NCBI GenBank assembly: GCA_002914805.1
Contig: JXTB01000032.1
Span: 727,363-791,362, forward strand
DNA length: 64,000 bases
From: Parasponia andersonii
Lineage: Eukaryota; Streptophyta; Magnoliopsida; Rosales; Cannabaceae
Direction of reading: 5' to 3'
Part shown: one piece after another, positions 24,844 to 38,129 of the stretch
Numbering within the stretch: the stretch's first letter is position 1
Layout: each line of letters starts with the position of its first letter
Position numbers and translations under genes: made by a program
The notes under the pieces: generated by a model
Seen by the model: the letters and a program-made list of their open reading frames with translations, nothing else
The model's database searches: none
What the model was told of the DNA's origin: nothing

Positions 24844-27800
24844 ATGGCTTCCGCGAAGACTGCTCGGTCTAGAGGCACACCTGCCAAAGAGAACGGCCCC
24901 AAGCTCGAGGAGGGGCTTAATGCCTTCAAGTCGGATAAATTCGATGCCCAGTCCTACTTACAGTCCCGCTGCTCTCTCAACGAGAAGGTATTTCAATTTT
25001 TCTTCTTTTCTTCTGTTTGGTTCCTGAGAAAACGGCTGGGAAAATGAATTGGGAGCAAATTGAATAGTTGAAGTTGTGGATATTTTGTGACTGACACTCA
25101 ATTTGCTTGGTCTGGGTTTTTGGGTTTATTTTATCATCTGTTAATAGGACCTTGGTTTTGACACGCATATATGGGAATTGGGATATATATATATATATAC
25201 ATACACACACACTGTACAAATTGAATTGACCAGTAGGCTTTTGGTTTGAATTTAGTATTGAATGTAATGTTGATTGGCACCGTCATGTTTAATAGTTTGT
25301 TTCTCGTGGATTTTTTTTTTCTCATGTTTGTGCTGTGAGCAATTGAAAGAACTTTTGTTCGGCTCTAAAGTTGAGACCTTTTCTTTTCCCCCCTCTTTTT
25401 TCGTCTGAGGGACATGTTTAAAGAAATGTTTAAACTGGTGTCTAAGACGAGTTTTGTTTTCAATAATTCTTTGGGTTTTCATAATTTTAATCCGTGATGG
25501 CTTGCGGTACGGCGGCTTGACGTGAGTTTATTATATGAAAGTTTTAGAAAGCAAATTTAGTTTTTTCTACAGAATGATTACATCCTTGTGGAATTTGATA
25601 GTTTTTAAGAGTATTTTAGAAGAAAATTTTAAAGGAATGGTTTGAAATGTTAACAAGAGACCTGAAGAATCACACATAAGATTCTCAATTATACTCGAAT
25701 GATGGATGGCCTTGAGTCTTTCAGTTATAGTGGTTTGCATCTCTGGGTGCTGTTGATGATAGGAGCGGCAAGTTAGAATGGATGGATCTTAAGAATACTC
25801 GTAGTTAAAGATGTTACAGAAAATGAGAATCTAATATGCAGAATATGTATAACCCATGAATTTAACTGATGCGAATGTTTAGAAGTTCCTGAAAATTGGA
25901 GTATGTATTTTATTTCAAAAATCTCAAGAAAGAAATCAAAGATGCAAGCCCGTAAGAATGTAACTAATTTGGATAAGATTTAGCTTGCAATTGACAATTG
26001 TAAGGTCCTGAGGAAAGCATCACATCCAAGTTAGACTAATCACTACAATTTCTTGTGTCCTTACAGCTAACATGTTTGACCATTTTGTAGCATGCATCGG
26101 TAAATTAATGACTGCTATTGTTTTCAAGATGGTTAGTTTAATTAGTGACAGTTGTTGCTGATATGATCACAATTATTTTATAATTGCTAGCAGAATTCCC
26201 GGGTTGAGTTGATACCAAATGAAAGCTAATTTGTACCTGTTTGTTTATGCATGCATAACCACAAGTTGCTTGATACATGTTTTTTTGCTATCTACAGGAA
26301 ATAAAACAATTATGTTCATATCTTTTAGATTTGAAGAAAGCTTCTGCTGAGGAAATGCGTAAAAGTGTCTATGCTAATTATACAGCTTTCATACGGTACG
26401 TTCTTATTTATTTATTTCATATTACGGCATTTCATAATTTACAGGGTTTTAAGACATTCCTATTCTACCCAAGAAACTACCCCTCTTCTTCCCTTTTCTT
26501 TCTTGCTTATTTATTATTTTATTTTTGTTGGAGGGTTTTTTTTTTTTGGGCCCGGGGGAGGGGGGAGTTGGTTGGATTGAATTATGCAAAAGCTCGAGAT
26601 AACATTTTACGCTGGTATTCACAATGGAAAAGTTTGTTATTTAGACTTACAACTAATTTTTGGATGAATAGGTATGACTTATAACTTGCAGAGGAATGAT
26701 TGCAAAAAGAAAAGGGGAAAAATAATTAACAGATGGGGGGAATTTTATGCATAGTGACAGAGAAAAAAGGGGAGAGTAAATGCTAAATTATGGAGAAAAA
26801 GTAAAGCCTTTTTGTTTTGCTAACAAAAAGGAAAAGAAAAATCTTAAGAAGATCTTGTTCTTTAAATTTGATAAGAAAAAATGCTAAAATTTGGAAGAAA
26901 AGAAAGCATAGAAAAACTTTCTAGTTAAGTTGGAGCAAATGCCCATGAATAATCTATTTATTGGGGATGTTCAAGACTTAAGTTGGGCGTTAGTTGTAAA
27001 ACACATAACTTTATCTGAAACAGAACATGTTTAGACTCCTTCAAGGATGAAAATCTTAGTGTTGGAGCTGTCAAGGTTTTAATAAATGGATAATTTTGGT
27101 AAAAATGTCAATCTCATATATTACAGAAAAGAATGTGTTGCTCAAAATATCTTTGTGAAGCCAACTTTGAAAAAGTGAGAAATAAAGTAGTTTCTAGAGA
27201 ACTTTTGACAATTGGAAAAATATGTTTCGGAAATTTTTGACATTGTTAGGGAATAAACAAATGTCTTTAGCTTTGATTGTCTATGTTGGCTCGTAAACAA
27301 TTAATAATTTTGTGAGATTGATGATGATTTTGATATCATTTTCCCCCTAGACTTGTTAAAATTGAAGTCAAGTCCTGATACAACTTGCTAATGTTATAGA
27401 TCTTGATTCAATAACCTGATATCACATCATTCTATTTGATAGACTTAATGGGTGGAGAATATTTCAGATCGTAAGTAGTCTGTGCTTTTGATAGACTTAA
27501 TTTGGTGGAGAATATTTCAGATCGTAAGTAGTCTGTGCTTATTACTTACAGGACATCTAAAGAGATATCGGATTTAGAGGGGGAGCTCTCTTCTATCCGG
27601 AAACTGCTGTCTACTCAAGCTGCATTAATTCATGGTCTAGCAGAGGGAGTTAACATTGATTCCTTTTCTAAATCTGCTTCTGATGGTTCAACTGCAGAGT
27701 TTCTCTCAGTTTCTGAACATAAAGAACCCTCAGATTTGGAGAAATGGTTAATAGAGTTCCCTGATCTCTTGGATGTTTTGTTAGCTGAGAGGAGAACTGA

Positions 27801-30800
27801 TGAAGCCTTAGCTGCGCTTGACGAAGGAGAACGTGTAGCTTCTGAAGAAAGAGAAGCAAAGAAATTGAGTCCTGCTATGCTCATGTCTCTGCAAACTTCG
27901 ATAATAGAGCGCAGGCAAAAATTGGCTGATCAGCTTGCTGAAGCTGCTTGCCAGCCTTCTACACGTGGTTATGAGCTTTGTGCAGCTATATCTGCTCTTA
28001 AAAAGCTTGGGGATGGCCCTCGTGCTCATACCTTGTTATTGAATGCACATCTCCAAAGATATCAGTATAATATGCAGAGCCTTCGTCCATCAAGCACATC
28101 ATATGGAGGAGCATATACTGCTGCTCTCTCACAGTTAGTCTTTTCTGCTATTGCTCAGGCTGCTAGTGATTCCCTGGCTATTTTTGGCAAGGAGCCAGCT
28201 TATACTTCTGAGCTAGTAATGTGGGCTACAAAGCAAACAGAAGCCTTTGCTCTTCTTGTCAGAAGACATGCATTAGCTTCGTCAGCTGCTGCTGGAGGTT
28301 TGAGAGCTGCTGCAGAATGTGTTCAAATAGCACTAGGTCATTGTTCATTGTTGGAGGCTCGTGGTTTGGCACTTTGTCCGGTGCTCTTGAAACTTTTTAG
28401 ACCTAGTGTTGAACAAGCATTAGATGCTAATTTGAAAAGAATTGAAGAAAGCACTGCTGCCTTGGTGGCTGCTGATGATTGGATACTCACGTACCCTTCA
28501 ACGTCAACTCGTCAATCTGGCCAATTGTCAAGTTCATCTGTTGGTAATACAGCGGCATTTCAACATAAACTTACAAGTAGTGCCCATCGGTTCAATTTGA
28601 TGGTTCAGGTGAACAATTTTTATCCCTCATAAAATTATTACTATAATTTCTGTGTCTGATGTATATTCTTGGTCTCTCTGTGGGCTTACTGCCTTCCATT
28701 CCAGGAAAATATTATACTGTATGATTTAGTACCGATTGAATTATCCTGTTTGCCCCTGAGATACTAGCTTGAATTAATTTTTTGTAATTCAACAATTTTG
28801 GAGCAGTCTGCTTTGTTCTTTTACCCCAACTGTTGGTGCAAACATTGTCAAGTCCAGTGATCTTTTACTAATACAAATGTTTTATGGCAATGTCAGGAGT
28901 TCCTGATTGATTTGCTTTAACCAACTTTTGGTTGGTGGTAGTATGCATAGCCAATGCTATAACAATTTGAATTTGTTATTTTGTTTTCCGAAAAATAAGT
29001 TTGAATTTGTTATGTTAGATTTTCTACTCCTTTGAGCTTGTTTGTTCAGAATTCTCTCTCTTCCCCCCTCCTTTCAGTTTCATCTTTTGTTTGGGACAAT
29101 TGAAGAAATGAAGGCATAGTTGGTGTAAATTTTCTTACTAGTTGAGCATATCTTTCTTGATCTTTCCATTGAATCTGTTAGTGAATCTCAGTTTAAGTGC
29201 CATCTTTGTTTCCCCACTTTTCTTTATCTTTCTTTTCTTCTGTTTGTCTCATGGTCAACGTACATTCTTTAATCCCTACTTTCCAACCTTGTGCTATGCT
29301 ATCAATTGCTTTTCAGGACTTTTTTGAGGACGTTGGACCACTACTAAGCATGCAGTTGGGAGGTCAAACATTGGAAGGTTTGTTTCAAGTGTTTAACTCA
29401 TATGTGACCTTGCTCATTAAAGCCTTACCTGGTTCAATGGAGGAAGAGGCAAACTTTGAAGGTGCTGGGAATAAAATAGTGAGAATGGCTGAGACGGAAG
29501 CTCAGCAGATTGCATTGCTGGCAAATGCTTCACTATTAGCCGATGAACTACTTCCACGTGCAGCCATGAAACTGTCTCCTCTGAATCAGGGTAATTACGA
29601 CGATCCACGTAGAAGATCTTCGGATAGGCAAAACCGTCATCCTGAGCAGAGAGAATGGAAAAGGCGGCTTGTGGGCTCAGTCGATAGACTAAAAGATACT
29701 TTTTGTCGTCAGCATGCTCTAGATCTCATATTTACAGAGGAGGGTGATAGCCATCTTGCAGCAGATATGTACATAAACATGGATGGAAATGTAGATGAAA
29801 TAGACTGGTTTCCATCCCTTATATTTCAGGTGATGAATGTATCCAATTTAATGACAGTCCTGAGGATGGTGATGACCATCTTTTCAGAGATTCCAAGAAC
29901 TTCCATCTTTAAGAGAGTACTTCTGTTGAGATTTTTTTTTCTCTCTCTCTTGTAGCAGTTTCTGAGTGATATATGTTGTCCATTTTTGTTACAAATCAGG
30001 AACTTTTCATAAAGCTGAACAGAATGGCTAGCCTAGCGGCAGATATGTTTGTAGGCAGAGAAAGATTTGCTACATTGCTATTAATGAGACTAACTGAAAC
30101 GGTGATCTTGTGGCTCTCAGACGACCAAAGCTTTTGGGATGACATCGAGGATGGGCCAAGGCCTCTAGGTCCTCTTGGCCTACGACAGGTATGTAATCTC
30201 TTATCAGCTTTTCGAGTTTCTTGTTTTTGATTTACAAATATTGTTACCAGTGATCATGAGGGTTAGGTCGAGTGGTCAGGCCTCTGGTTTGCTCCCATGA
30301 GGTCTTGGGTTTGATTCTCTATAGGACCTACCTAGCAATATGCTAAAGCATGTATAAAAAAAAATAATAAATAAAGTTGTTTGTGTGTGGCAAACCGAGT
30401 TATGACAGCTGAAATTTACACCACCCTTGCTGTGTATGGAAGCATAACAATATCTCTGTAGTCAATTATTTAGAAAAGGAAAACATTTCATTCATCAGGA
30501 GGACAAGTATCCCCAAAAGAAAAAAAATAATAAATTGTTGTTTGTGTATGGGAAACCGAGTTATGACAGCGGAAATTTACACCCTTGCAGTGGTTGGAAG
30601 CATAACAATAGCTCTGTAATCTATTATTTAAAAAAGGAAAACGTTTCATTTTAACAAATGTTAGAAAAGAATCTGTTTCCCTTTGATGGTTACAAAACAA
30701 CTGCATAAATTAAGATCGTATATAGGAGAAAGAGGATAGGGCGAGAACATCATTGATTGACCTGCGATCAAATTAAGATCAATGTAAGTAATGAAATAAA

Positions 30801-33423
30801 ATTGGGATCCAAATATTTCATTTGTGGTAAAATTATGATTATTATAAAGACATATATGTACACAAAACTTGCAAGTTCTTCTTATGTAAATTTTTTGTCT
30901 TGACTTTTTGTATTTGTTTGCAGTTCTATTTGGATATGAAGTTTGTCATATCCTTTGCTTCACAAGGTCGATATTTGTCTCGAATTCTGCATCGAGTTGT
31001 TAATGAGATCATATCGAAAGCCATGGCAGCATTTGCCTCAACAGGGATGGATCCGAATAGGTAGGCTCAGTTTGTTTGGGTTACCCATCACTCTTACGTT
31101 TCATTGTACACATTAATGTGCATGCACACATCTTACATGCATTCTTATTACATGTTTTTCCTATAGTTTATTTTCTGGTGATTTAAGAATGCCAACGTGT
31201 AGTATTGAGAAAAATCAAAATGTATTGTATTAGATATTATTATCTCAAATCCAAATTTGCTACCTGAATGTCTTAGTTTTCAGATATTACCTCAAATTTA
31301 AATTTCTAGATCAAAGGAGTTAAAGATCATTCCATCCTCTTTTATTCACGAGAACCGGGAGGATATGAGTTCTTTTCCTCCCTTCCCTTTTCTTTTTGCT
31401 TCTTCAACAACCCCCCCACACCCAACCCCCCAAGACACTCTTTTCACTTCAGACTTCATCAATACGGACAGAACACTTTATTTGATACAATTTCTTGCAC
31501 TGTATTTGAAGGGCTCCTTGTTCTCCTTTTTCCTTTCTTTAGACTTTATTCAATATGGACTGACAATTCCATTAATACAATTCTATTCATTGTAAAGTTG
31601 GATTTTCTATTTACATGATGAACCTGTCCAAGTGGACTTTTAGATCACACCAGGATTTTCCGATTTTCTTTCGGAGTTTCACACATTTGATTCTAAAGTT
31701 GTGGAATCTTGACTGTCAAAGATTGGAAGCATGATACTTGAGAAGAAGTGGATAAATACACTCATAAAAGCACAGATACAAATGTAAGAAATTGTAGACT
31801 ACAGTTTAGATAGATTAATTCTGAAAATAGGATGGGATTGGAAAGTTTGATGGAGATGCATGTATTAGATTTCTAGTGTTTGTTAGCCATCAATATTTTT
31901 ATTCTGATTCTGCTAAACAAAGTATAGTTGCTATTTGTTATGAAGTTAACACAGCTAATATGGTGTAATGATTCATATTGCAGCATCCTTTATGTGTTAT
32001 GCATTGGACATCATAAAACTTGTGTTTTGTTTTTCTCATTATATTCCAATGTGATGCTGAAAGCTTAGTAGTCAGAATCTAAACAAATTTAATTGGATAA
32101 AAGGCAATACTTTCTAGGAAACGGATAATCATTAGAGTTTTGAAGAGATTCAGTTAGAAAAAATATTGGATTTGAATCTCGCGTTTCTCAATAGCTAGCT
32201 CAGGGAATCTATGAGAAAAGCCAAACCCAAACTTGACCTTAGAAAAACTTCTCAGAGAAACTGGTAGTTCTAGTTTTTGGCAACGTACACTCCTGGCCCT
32301 TGCAGCATGTCCTTTACTAATTTCCTTATTAGGCTCCAATTTCCTTCTTGGAAATGTAAATTTTCATTAAAACTTAAAAAAAAAAATTCGAAGCTCTTCC
32401 TATAGAAACCACATGAATCTTGCTTCCTCTGGAAGAGGTTTCAGAGCTCAAAAGCTTTGTTGATATTTTACCCAAACAGGCTCAAAAGCTGCTTCTGGGC
32501 TCAGAAGCCAAAAAGCAGCTTCTAAACATGCCCAATGTCAGTTACCCTACATAGGCCAAGTAGCCTTTCATGGTTCGATACATTGTACTTCACAATTCTG
32601 TTGGAAAGGAGATTCTAGGAAGCAGTCGTGGACTCCACTAACCAATTTTGCGAAAAAAAGCCTTGTGATAGTGCACATCTCAGTTATCTTTGTATCTGAT
32701 TCATGAAAGCAATCGACTTCTTCTTCTTTCTTTTTTTTTTTAATTTTTTAAGTTAGTAGTTTGCTAAACACAGGATAACCAAAGCCACAATCCCCCCAGA
32801 CTGAAGTTGATCCATGAGTGTAGCAGTCTGAACATTTCTAAAGTGCTAGCAAGATGGACAATATACTGCCTTTCTGGCCTTACCACTGTCCTGTTCAAAC
32901 ACCTTAGCACTAGTTCCCATGTGGTTTTTGCTTTGAAATAAACACCCAAAAACAGTTTCAAATCCCAAATAAGACGATGAAAGTTGACCAATCTTGAATG
33001 TGTTGCTGATACCAAAAACAGTCTCAACTCCCAAATAAGACAATGAAAGTTAACCAATCTTGTATGTGTGGCTGATTTCCTGCACATTTTTAGTCTTTTC
33101 CTGGAGACAAACACAAGACTGATAAATTCGGTAATGCTTATAGCATGGACAGATAGAAATGCTATTTTGTTATTGTTGCTCCTGCTCACAAATGGCATTA
33201 TTCTGCTCAAAAAATCCGTGTATGTACGACTTGATGCTGAGGTTTTTATTTTGCTTTCAGTGTGCTGCCAGAAGATGAGTGGTTCAATGACATATGCCAA
33301 GACGCAATAGAAAGATTGAGTGGAAAACCGAAAGGCATCAATGGCGAGCGTGAATTGAACAGCCCAACAGCTTCCGTTTCAGCACAATCAATCTCGTCTG
33401 TAAGATCTCATGGGAGTTCATGA
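24844..33423 (+). CDS. EXO84B: Exocyst complex component EXO84B-like, seven exons, 766 aa
   Basis: Exons: 24844-24987, 26298-26395, 27552-28608, 29317-29829, 30000-30188, 30924-31060, 33261-33423. They sum to 2301 nt, all junctions are GT-AG and the frame stays open. EXO84 is a subunit of the eight-protein exocyst, which tethers Golgi-derived vesicles to the plasma membrane. The N-terminus reads MASAKTARSRGTPAKENG and then LEEGLNAFKSDKFDA. Residues about 49-110 form the helical region with SKEISDLEGELSSIRKLLSTQ, and the C-terminal EXO84 domain spans about 150-710 (for example DDWILTYP, GSVDRLKDTFCRQHALDLIF). A Ser-rich tail ends in SSVRSHGSS. Length is close to Arabidopsis EXO84B (about 750 aa). 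The start is the first ATG after the (CT)20 leader and opens the conserved N-terminus. Introns 1 and 6 are long (1310 and 2200 bp) and repeat-bearing. It converges with the PEPR-like gene at 34426. Confidence 0.93.
27436..27540 (+). repeat. 52-bp tandem duplication just before EXO84B exon 3
   Basis: Two adjacent copies of about 52 bp, each starting TTGATAGACTTAAT and containing GAGAATATTTCAGATCG, end 11 bp before the exon 3 acceptor (ACTTACAG, 27544-27551). Each copy holds a TATTTCAG string that looks like a 3' splice site, so two decoy acceptors sit about 40 and 90 bp upstream of the true one. Confidence 0.9.
30262..30375 (+). mobile_element. tRNA-derived SINE-like element in EXO84B intron 5
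   Basis: The A-box-like TTAGGTCGAGTGGTCAGG (about 30263) is followed by the B-box-like GGGTTTGATTCTC (about 30308), then a short body and an A-rich tail (AAAAAAAAATAATAAATAAAG). Spacing of the boxes fits a tRNA-derived RNA polymerase III promoter. No intact tRNA fold is evident. Confidence 0.6.
30358..30652 (+). repeat. Diverged tandem duplication in EXO84B intron 5
   Basis: Two copies about 161 bp apart share AAAATAATAAATnnAGTTGT, AAACCGAGTTATGACAGC, GGAAGCATAACAATA and AAAAGGAAAAC. The first copy begins in the A-rich tail of the SINE-like element at 30262, so duplication may have followed its insertion. Confidence 0.8.
32944..33077. repeat. 67-bp tandem duplication in EXO84B intron 6
   Basis: Two adjacent copies of a 67-bp unit containing AAAAACAGT and CCCAAATAAGAC, diverged at several bases. 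The minus-strand open frame across it (32764-33300) is intronic and shows the unit twice as a protein repeat; it is not called as a gene. Confidence 0.85.
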
Positions 33424-34425
33424 GGTAGAGTTCCATTGTAAATTAAAATGCAAAAAGAAACCACAATTTGCTGGCAAATCCTTGTAATCATAGTAAGGTT
33501 TCTCCACTACTTTTGTTCGTCTCTGCTTGTTTTACTTGTCTTACTTCTTCCTCGAGATATTGTCCTGTCATAGGAGATTTTTTTTTTTTTTTGCTGGAGC
33601 AAAAAAAAAAAAACTAGTTTTTTGAAATTGCGGTTTATGGTTCCAAACTATTTTTTGAGTGAGTGAGCAAGTTTGTACATGTTGATTTCATTATTATTCA
33701 TTAATCCAAGTTTGTACAATTCTTTGGACCAGCGTGGATGGGTGTCAATTATGTTAAAGTCTTCAACTTGAATATACTCGAAGCATTTCGAGTTATTGAC
33801 TGCGTAATAGAAAGTTTGAATTCATAATATTGAGTTAACCGAGGGTAGTCGAAGTATAGGAATAGGTGGGATTGGGGTTTAGACTTGTGATTCATTTTTA
33901 TTTGTATATTTTTTTTGTCAGTGAAAAAGCGCCACTTATATTCATATTATCCATTCATGAGCTTCGTTAACCGATGTAGCATTGGTCTTTACTGCTGTGA
34001 GCTCCACTTATGCTGAGTTTTTTTGACAGTTTTAAGTTGTACGTTGGTAATGCTTTACCAAATTGGCTTTTCCTTTTGATACAAGTTCCTGGTACTATGC
34101 AATTTTTACCGCTGGAATCAAGATTGGCTAACTGTTTTCCTGATAAAACTCAGCTCATTACTCAGAAGTATACGTGATTTTGGTAGTTTTTGGTTTCTGA
34201 ATGTGTCGGATGAGAGAGGAGGTGGCTTTAGCCTTTAAGGGACTATGTTAAGAGAACTTGTATGCAATGGGAAGATTGTTGATCTCATTGTTTTTCAAAA
34301 CTAAAGGTACAAAGGTTACAAATGCAGCACCCTAATACAACAACGCATATGGGGACAACCCTGGGACCAAAGCCTAAGCTATAAAGGTTACGAAAGTCTG
34401 GAAGAAGCTTGGACGCTTGTAAAAG
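33424..34425. other. Convergent intergenic region between EXO84B and PEPR-like gene 1
   Basis: Holds the 3' untranslated regions of both convergent genes. No open frame or repeat of note beyond T and A runs near 33570-33615. Poly(A) sites could not be placed with confidence. Confidence 0.6.
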
Positions 34426-37400
34426 CTAGCTTTTTAAGCTGCCTCTGCGGCTGGGGCAGGAATCTAGTAATTGCTTGACAACATCTCTCATAGTGGGTCT
34501 ATTTTTGGGATCCTTTTCGGTACATCTCAGGGCCACCATAAGAACTTCAACAACTGGGTCCCTTACAGTCGAATTGAACAGTTCCCTCCCTAGGCTTGAA
34601 TCAACTATCACATTGATTTCTGCGCCTTTACTCCACAAGGACCTAACCCAGCCCACAATGTCGGTTTCCTCCATAAATGATGGATCCACTGCCTGCTTTC
34701 TGGTTATCAGCTCAAGCAATACTACCCCATAACTATAGACATCGGACTCCATGCTCTTTGTTGTTGTAAATGCATTTTCTGACATGGTCACAAGAAGATA
34801 GATTAGCTAAATTTGAACTTCTGCTAAGAGGAACTATGATAATTAATCTTGGCAAAGGTTTTGAAAGATTACCTGGTGCAATGTATCCAGTGGTTCCAAC
34901 GACTAAGCTGGATGATGTTGAAGAGGAAGAGCTATCCAGAAGTTTGGCAATGCCAAAATCAGCAATATGCGGCTCCATATTAGAGTCCAGGAGTATGTTC
35001 TTCGGTTTGATGTCTCGATGCACTATAGCAGGGTCACAATCAAAATGGAGATAGGCCAATCCATGTGCGGTTCCAACAGCTATATTATAGCGGACATTCC
35101 ACTCTACAGCTGGTGGTGGATACATTTCATGTAGAAGATCATGAAGGCTACCATTTTGCATATGGCTGTACAAGATTAAACTATAGTCCTTTCCTAACCA
35201 GAAGTCTATAAGTTTAACCAGATTCCGGTGCTTGATCTTCCCAAGAGTTTTGATTTCTCTGATCATGCTGACACATCCTTCTTTGTTCCCGACATTCATA
35301 AGCTTCTTTACTGCATAAGTTTCATCCGAATCCAGTGAGGCTTTATAAACGGTTCCATGGGCTCCTCGCCCTATTACATACCGATCATTTAGGTTTTCCG
35401 TTGCTTTCACCACTTTTCTAAGCAAGTGTGAAGAGAACTTTATTTCCTGATTTGATCTTCTGCGTAAGGAAAAAACGCAAACCGTCCCAGAAAGAATGAA
35501 AACAAGTGATCCAAGGAAGAGAAATGCAATTTTCAGTCTTCTTGAACCATTTTGTTTGCTTGATGGATAGCCACAAGGTAGTAAAATGTTGTCTCCACTA
35601 CAGGGTAAGCCATTTGGTGATGAGCGACAACTAACACAGAGGTTGGAATTGCCCAAAAATGATGTTGGAGATGAGTAGAGTAACTTCACCAATGTTCCAG
35701 GTACCGCACCAGTGAAATCGTTGTATGAGATATTAATCTCCATCAATGAAACTATGCCATCAAGAGCTGTTAAACTTCCTGTCAAGTTGTTGTGAGATAT
35801 ATCCAACCGCTCGAGCTTGATCTCTCCGATTTCTGAAGGAAGCTTCCCAGTCAACCCGTTATTGCTGAGGTTCAATAGATAAAACGGATTTTCAAAAGCT
35901 CCAATTGATATGGGAATCTCTCCTCCAAGAAGATTTCCACCAAGGTCTAGCACTGAGAGCTTTTCTAACTCAGACAAGAAGGGTGGAATACCGGCAGTGA
36001 AGCGGTTTCCACTCAGAATTAATGTAGATAAACTTGTCCAGCTCCTTAAACTTGATGGAATGGAACCATTCAACGAGTTGAACCCAACATCGAACACGCC
36101 TAACTTGGTGCAATTTGAAAGCTGACTTGGCAATGAACCGACCAAGTTGTTGTGAGAGAGAATTAAAGTCTCAAGATGAGCAAGATTCCCAAGCTCTGGT
36201 GGAATGGCTCCCGTAAACTTGTTCATGGACAAGTTAACAAATGTGACATTGGCACAATTTCCCAAGCTTGGTGGAATTGCTCCGCCGATGTTGTTCATGC
36301 TGACATCCATGAATGAAAGGTTTGAATTCTTCACGAAGTTTGGAAGAAACCCAGTGAGGTGGTTCTGTTTGAGGATCAGCCTCTTCAGAGTTGAACAGCT
36401 TCCCACTTGCGAGGGTATGCTACCTTCAAGCTGATTCATGCCCAAAATCAGCTTCCTCAATTGCTTTCCGAAGCAAAGATTTGGAGGGATTTCACCACTA
36501 AAATTATTACTAGTGAAGTCTAACTGCACTAAGCTGCTGTTAATCCCCAGGTTTTGAGGTATGCTTCCAAAGAACTGGTTGTTAAACAGTGATACGTTTT
36601 TCAGTTGCTTCAGCTCGGTCATCTCCAAAGGTAGCTCCCCATAAAGACTGTTATTATACACAAGGATCTGCTCAAGATTTTGGATCTTCCATATACTAAG
36701 TGGTATTTCACCCTCTAAACGGTTATCAAACAGTTCAAGGTCCCGCAACTCAGTCAGCAACCCCAACTCGCTGGGAACTTCCCCTTCGAGTAGGTTTGCA
36801 TACAACTGGATCTTTTTCAGTGACTTGCAATTTCCAAGTTCAGATGGTATTTTCCCACTCAAATGGTTCTCAGGAAGATTGAGTACTTTTAGCTTATTTA
36901 GTTGGCCAAAGGAAGGTGGGATATTGCCTCCTAAATTACTACGGATAGCCGCAAACTCTGACAAACTACTACAATTTCCCAAACTTGGAGGAAGGCCTCC
37001 ATTTAAACTATTGAATGACAAATCAAGAAGGACTAAGTTCTTGCAATTACCTAGTCCCCAAGGGATTCTACCTACGAGAAGATTGTTGCTTACATGTAAA
37101 CGAGTAAGGTTCCTGAGGGTGCTCAAGCTCTCAGGTAAAACTCCTGTCAATTGGTTTTCATTCAGATAGAGTTCCTCTAATTTACTTGAGTTCCCAATGG
37201 ATGAAGGAATCGACCCGGCTAACTGGTTTTCTTGCAAAGATAACATCACAAGATTGGTTAAGTTCCCAACATTCGAAGGGATGGAACCATTCAAGTTGTT
37301 GCGGCCTAGATAAACTTCTTCTAAGGTTGGAATTTGGAACAAAGATTCAGATATTTCCCCAGACAGAGAATTACCAAACAAGCTAAGGAGCATTAAATTT

Positions 37401-37828
37401 TGCAAGTTTTTCAGGTTCTTGGGTATCTCTCCTGTGAGCATGTTAAAGTCTAGGTTCAAATTCTCAAGAAGAGTACATTCTCCCAACTCTCGGGGAATTG
37501 AGCTAGAGAAGTAGTTATAGCTCAAATCAAGAGTCTGCAAATGGCTCAAGTTGGCAATTTCAGGTCCAAGTGGGCCAGAGATTCCATAATCAGAGAGATT
37601 TAAAGACAACACATGGCGGGCACTATTGTCACATTCAATCCCTTCCCATGAACAAGGAGTGGAATCAGAATCATTCCAGCTTGAATTCATGGAAGAAGGC
37701 ACTGAATCCCATTTCCTCAGGAGTGACAGCAGTGTCACTCCATCAGAGCTCAGAGAAAACACTTTGTGTATGGATAAAGAGAAGCATAAAAGCAACAACA
37801 GCAAGAAATTGAACAAGCTAAACTCCAT
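34426..37828 (-). CDS. PEPR-like LRR receptor kinase, copy 1, 1102 aa
   Basis: Exons on the minus strand are 37828-34873 and 34778-34426 with a 94-bp GT-AG intron, total 3309 nt. The product fits the clade XI PEPR1/PEPR2 family, plasma-membrane receptors for Pep danger peptides. A signal peptide (about 1-27) is followed by the LRR N-cap ending CSWEGIEC. About 26 LRRs with the GxIPxxLGNC pattern come next, then a Cys-rich C-cap, a transmembrane segment at about 766-788 (IAFLFLGSLVFILSGTVCVF) and the kinase domain. The kinase has the loop GRGAHGTVYK (820), Lys841, HRD 937-939 and DFG 957-959, so it is probably an active RD kinase. The frame is also open upstream to an ATG at 37864, but the 37828 ATG matches the start of copy 2 (MEFxxFxFL). 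Pep binding is inferred, not shown. Confidence 0.93.
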
Positions 37829-38116
37829 AAATTCCAAAGTAGAAGACAGAGAAAAGAATGACAAGAATCTTGGTACTGAAAAGAGTAATAGGGTTTTGAG
37901 GAATTGTTAACTTACTTATTCAAAGCTTGGAAGATAGATTCAAAGGTTGCATAACAGTTGATTCAGCCATTGAAACAGAATAATGGGCCTTTAGATAGAG
38001 AGAGTGAGAGTGAGAGTATTAAGGGTGGCAAGAAACTAAGAAAGAAATAAATTAATAGAAGTGTAACACTTGTTTTTGGCAATTGTTTGGTGCTTGAGAA
38101 TGAGATGACTTAAGCA

Positions 38117-38127
38117 TTATATATAGT
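38117..38127 (-). promoter_or_regulatory. Probable TATA box of PEPR-like gene 1
   Basis: Minus strand reads CACTATATATAATGC about 290 bp before the start codon, a good TATA match. That implies a 5' leader of about 260 nt. Confidence 0.45.
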
Positions 38128-38129
38128 GT

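Noticed and set aside
26277..26684. 135-codon frame around EXO84B exon 2
   Set aside because: Only 26298-26395 is coding; the rest is read-through into intron 2 past a good GTACG donor.
32764..33300. 178-codon minus-strand open frame
   Set aside because: It lies in EXO84B intron 6 and overlaps exon 7 on the opposite strand; its internal repeat comes from the 67-bp tandem duplication. No domain.
35910..37910. Series of + strand open frames opposite PEPR-like gene 1 (also 43956-46520 opposite copy 2)
   Set aside because: They are antisense shadows of LRR codons; the regular repeat keeps the opposite frame open. No independent signals.
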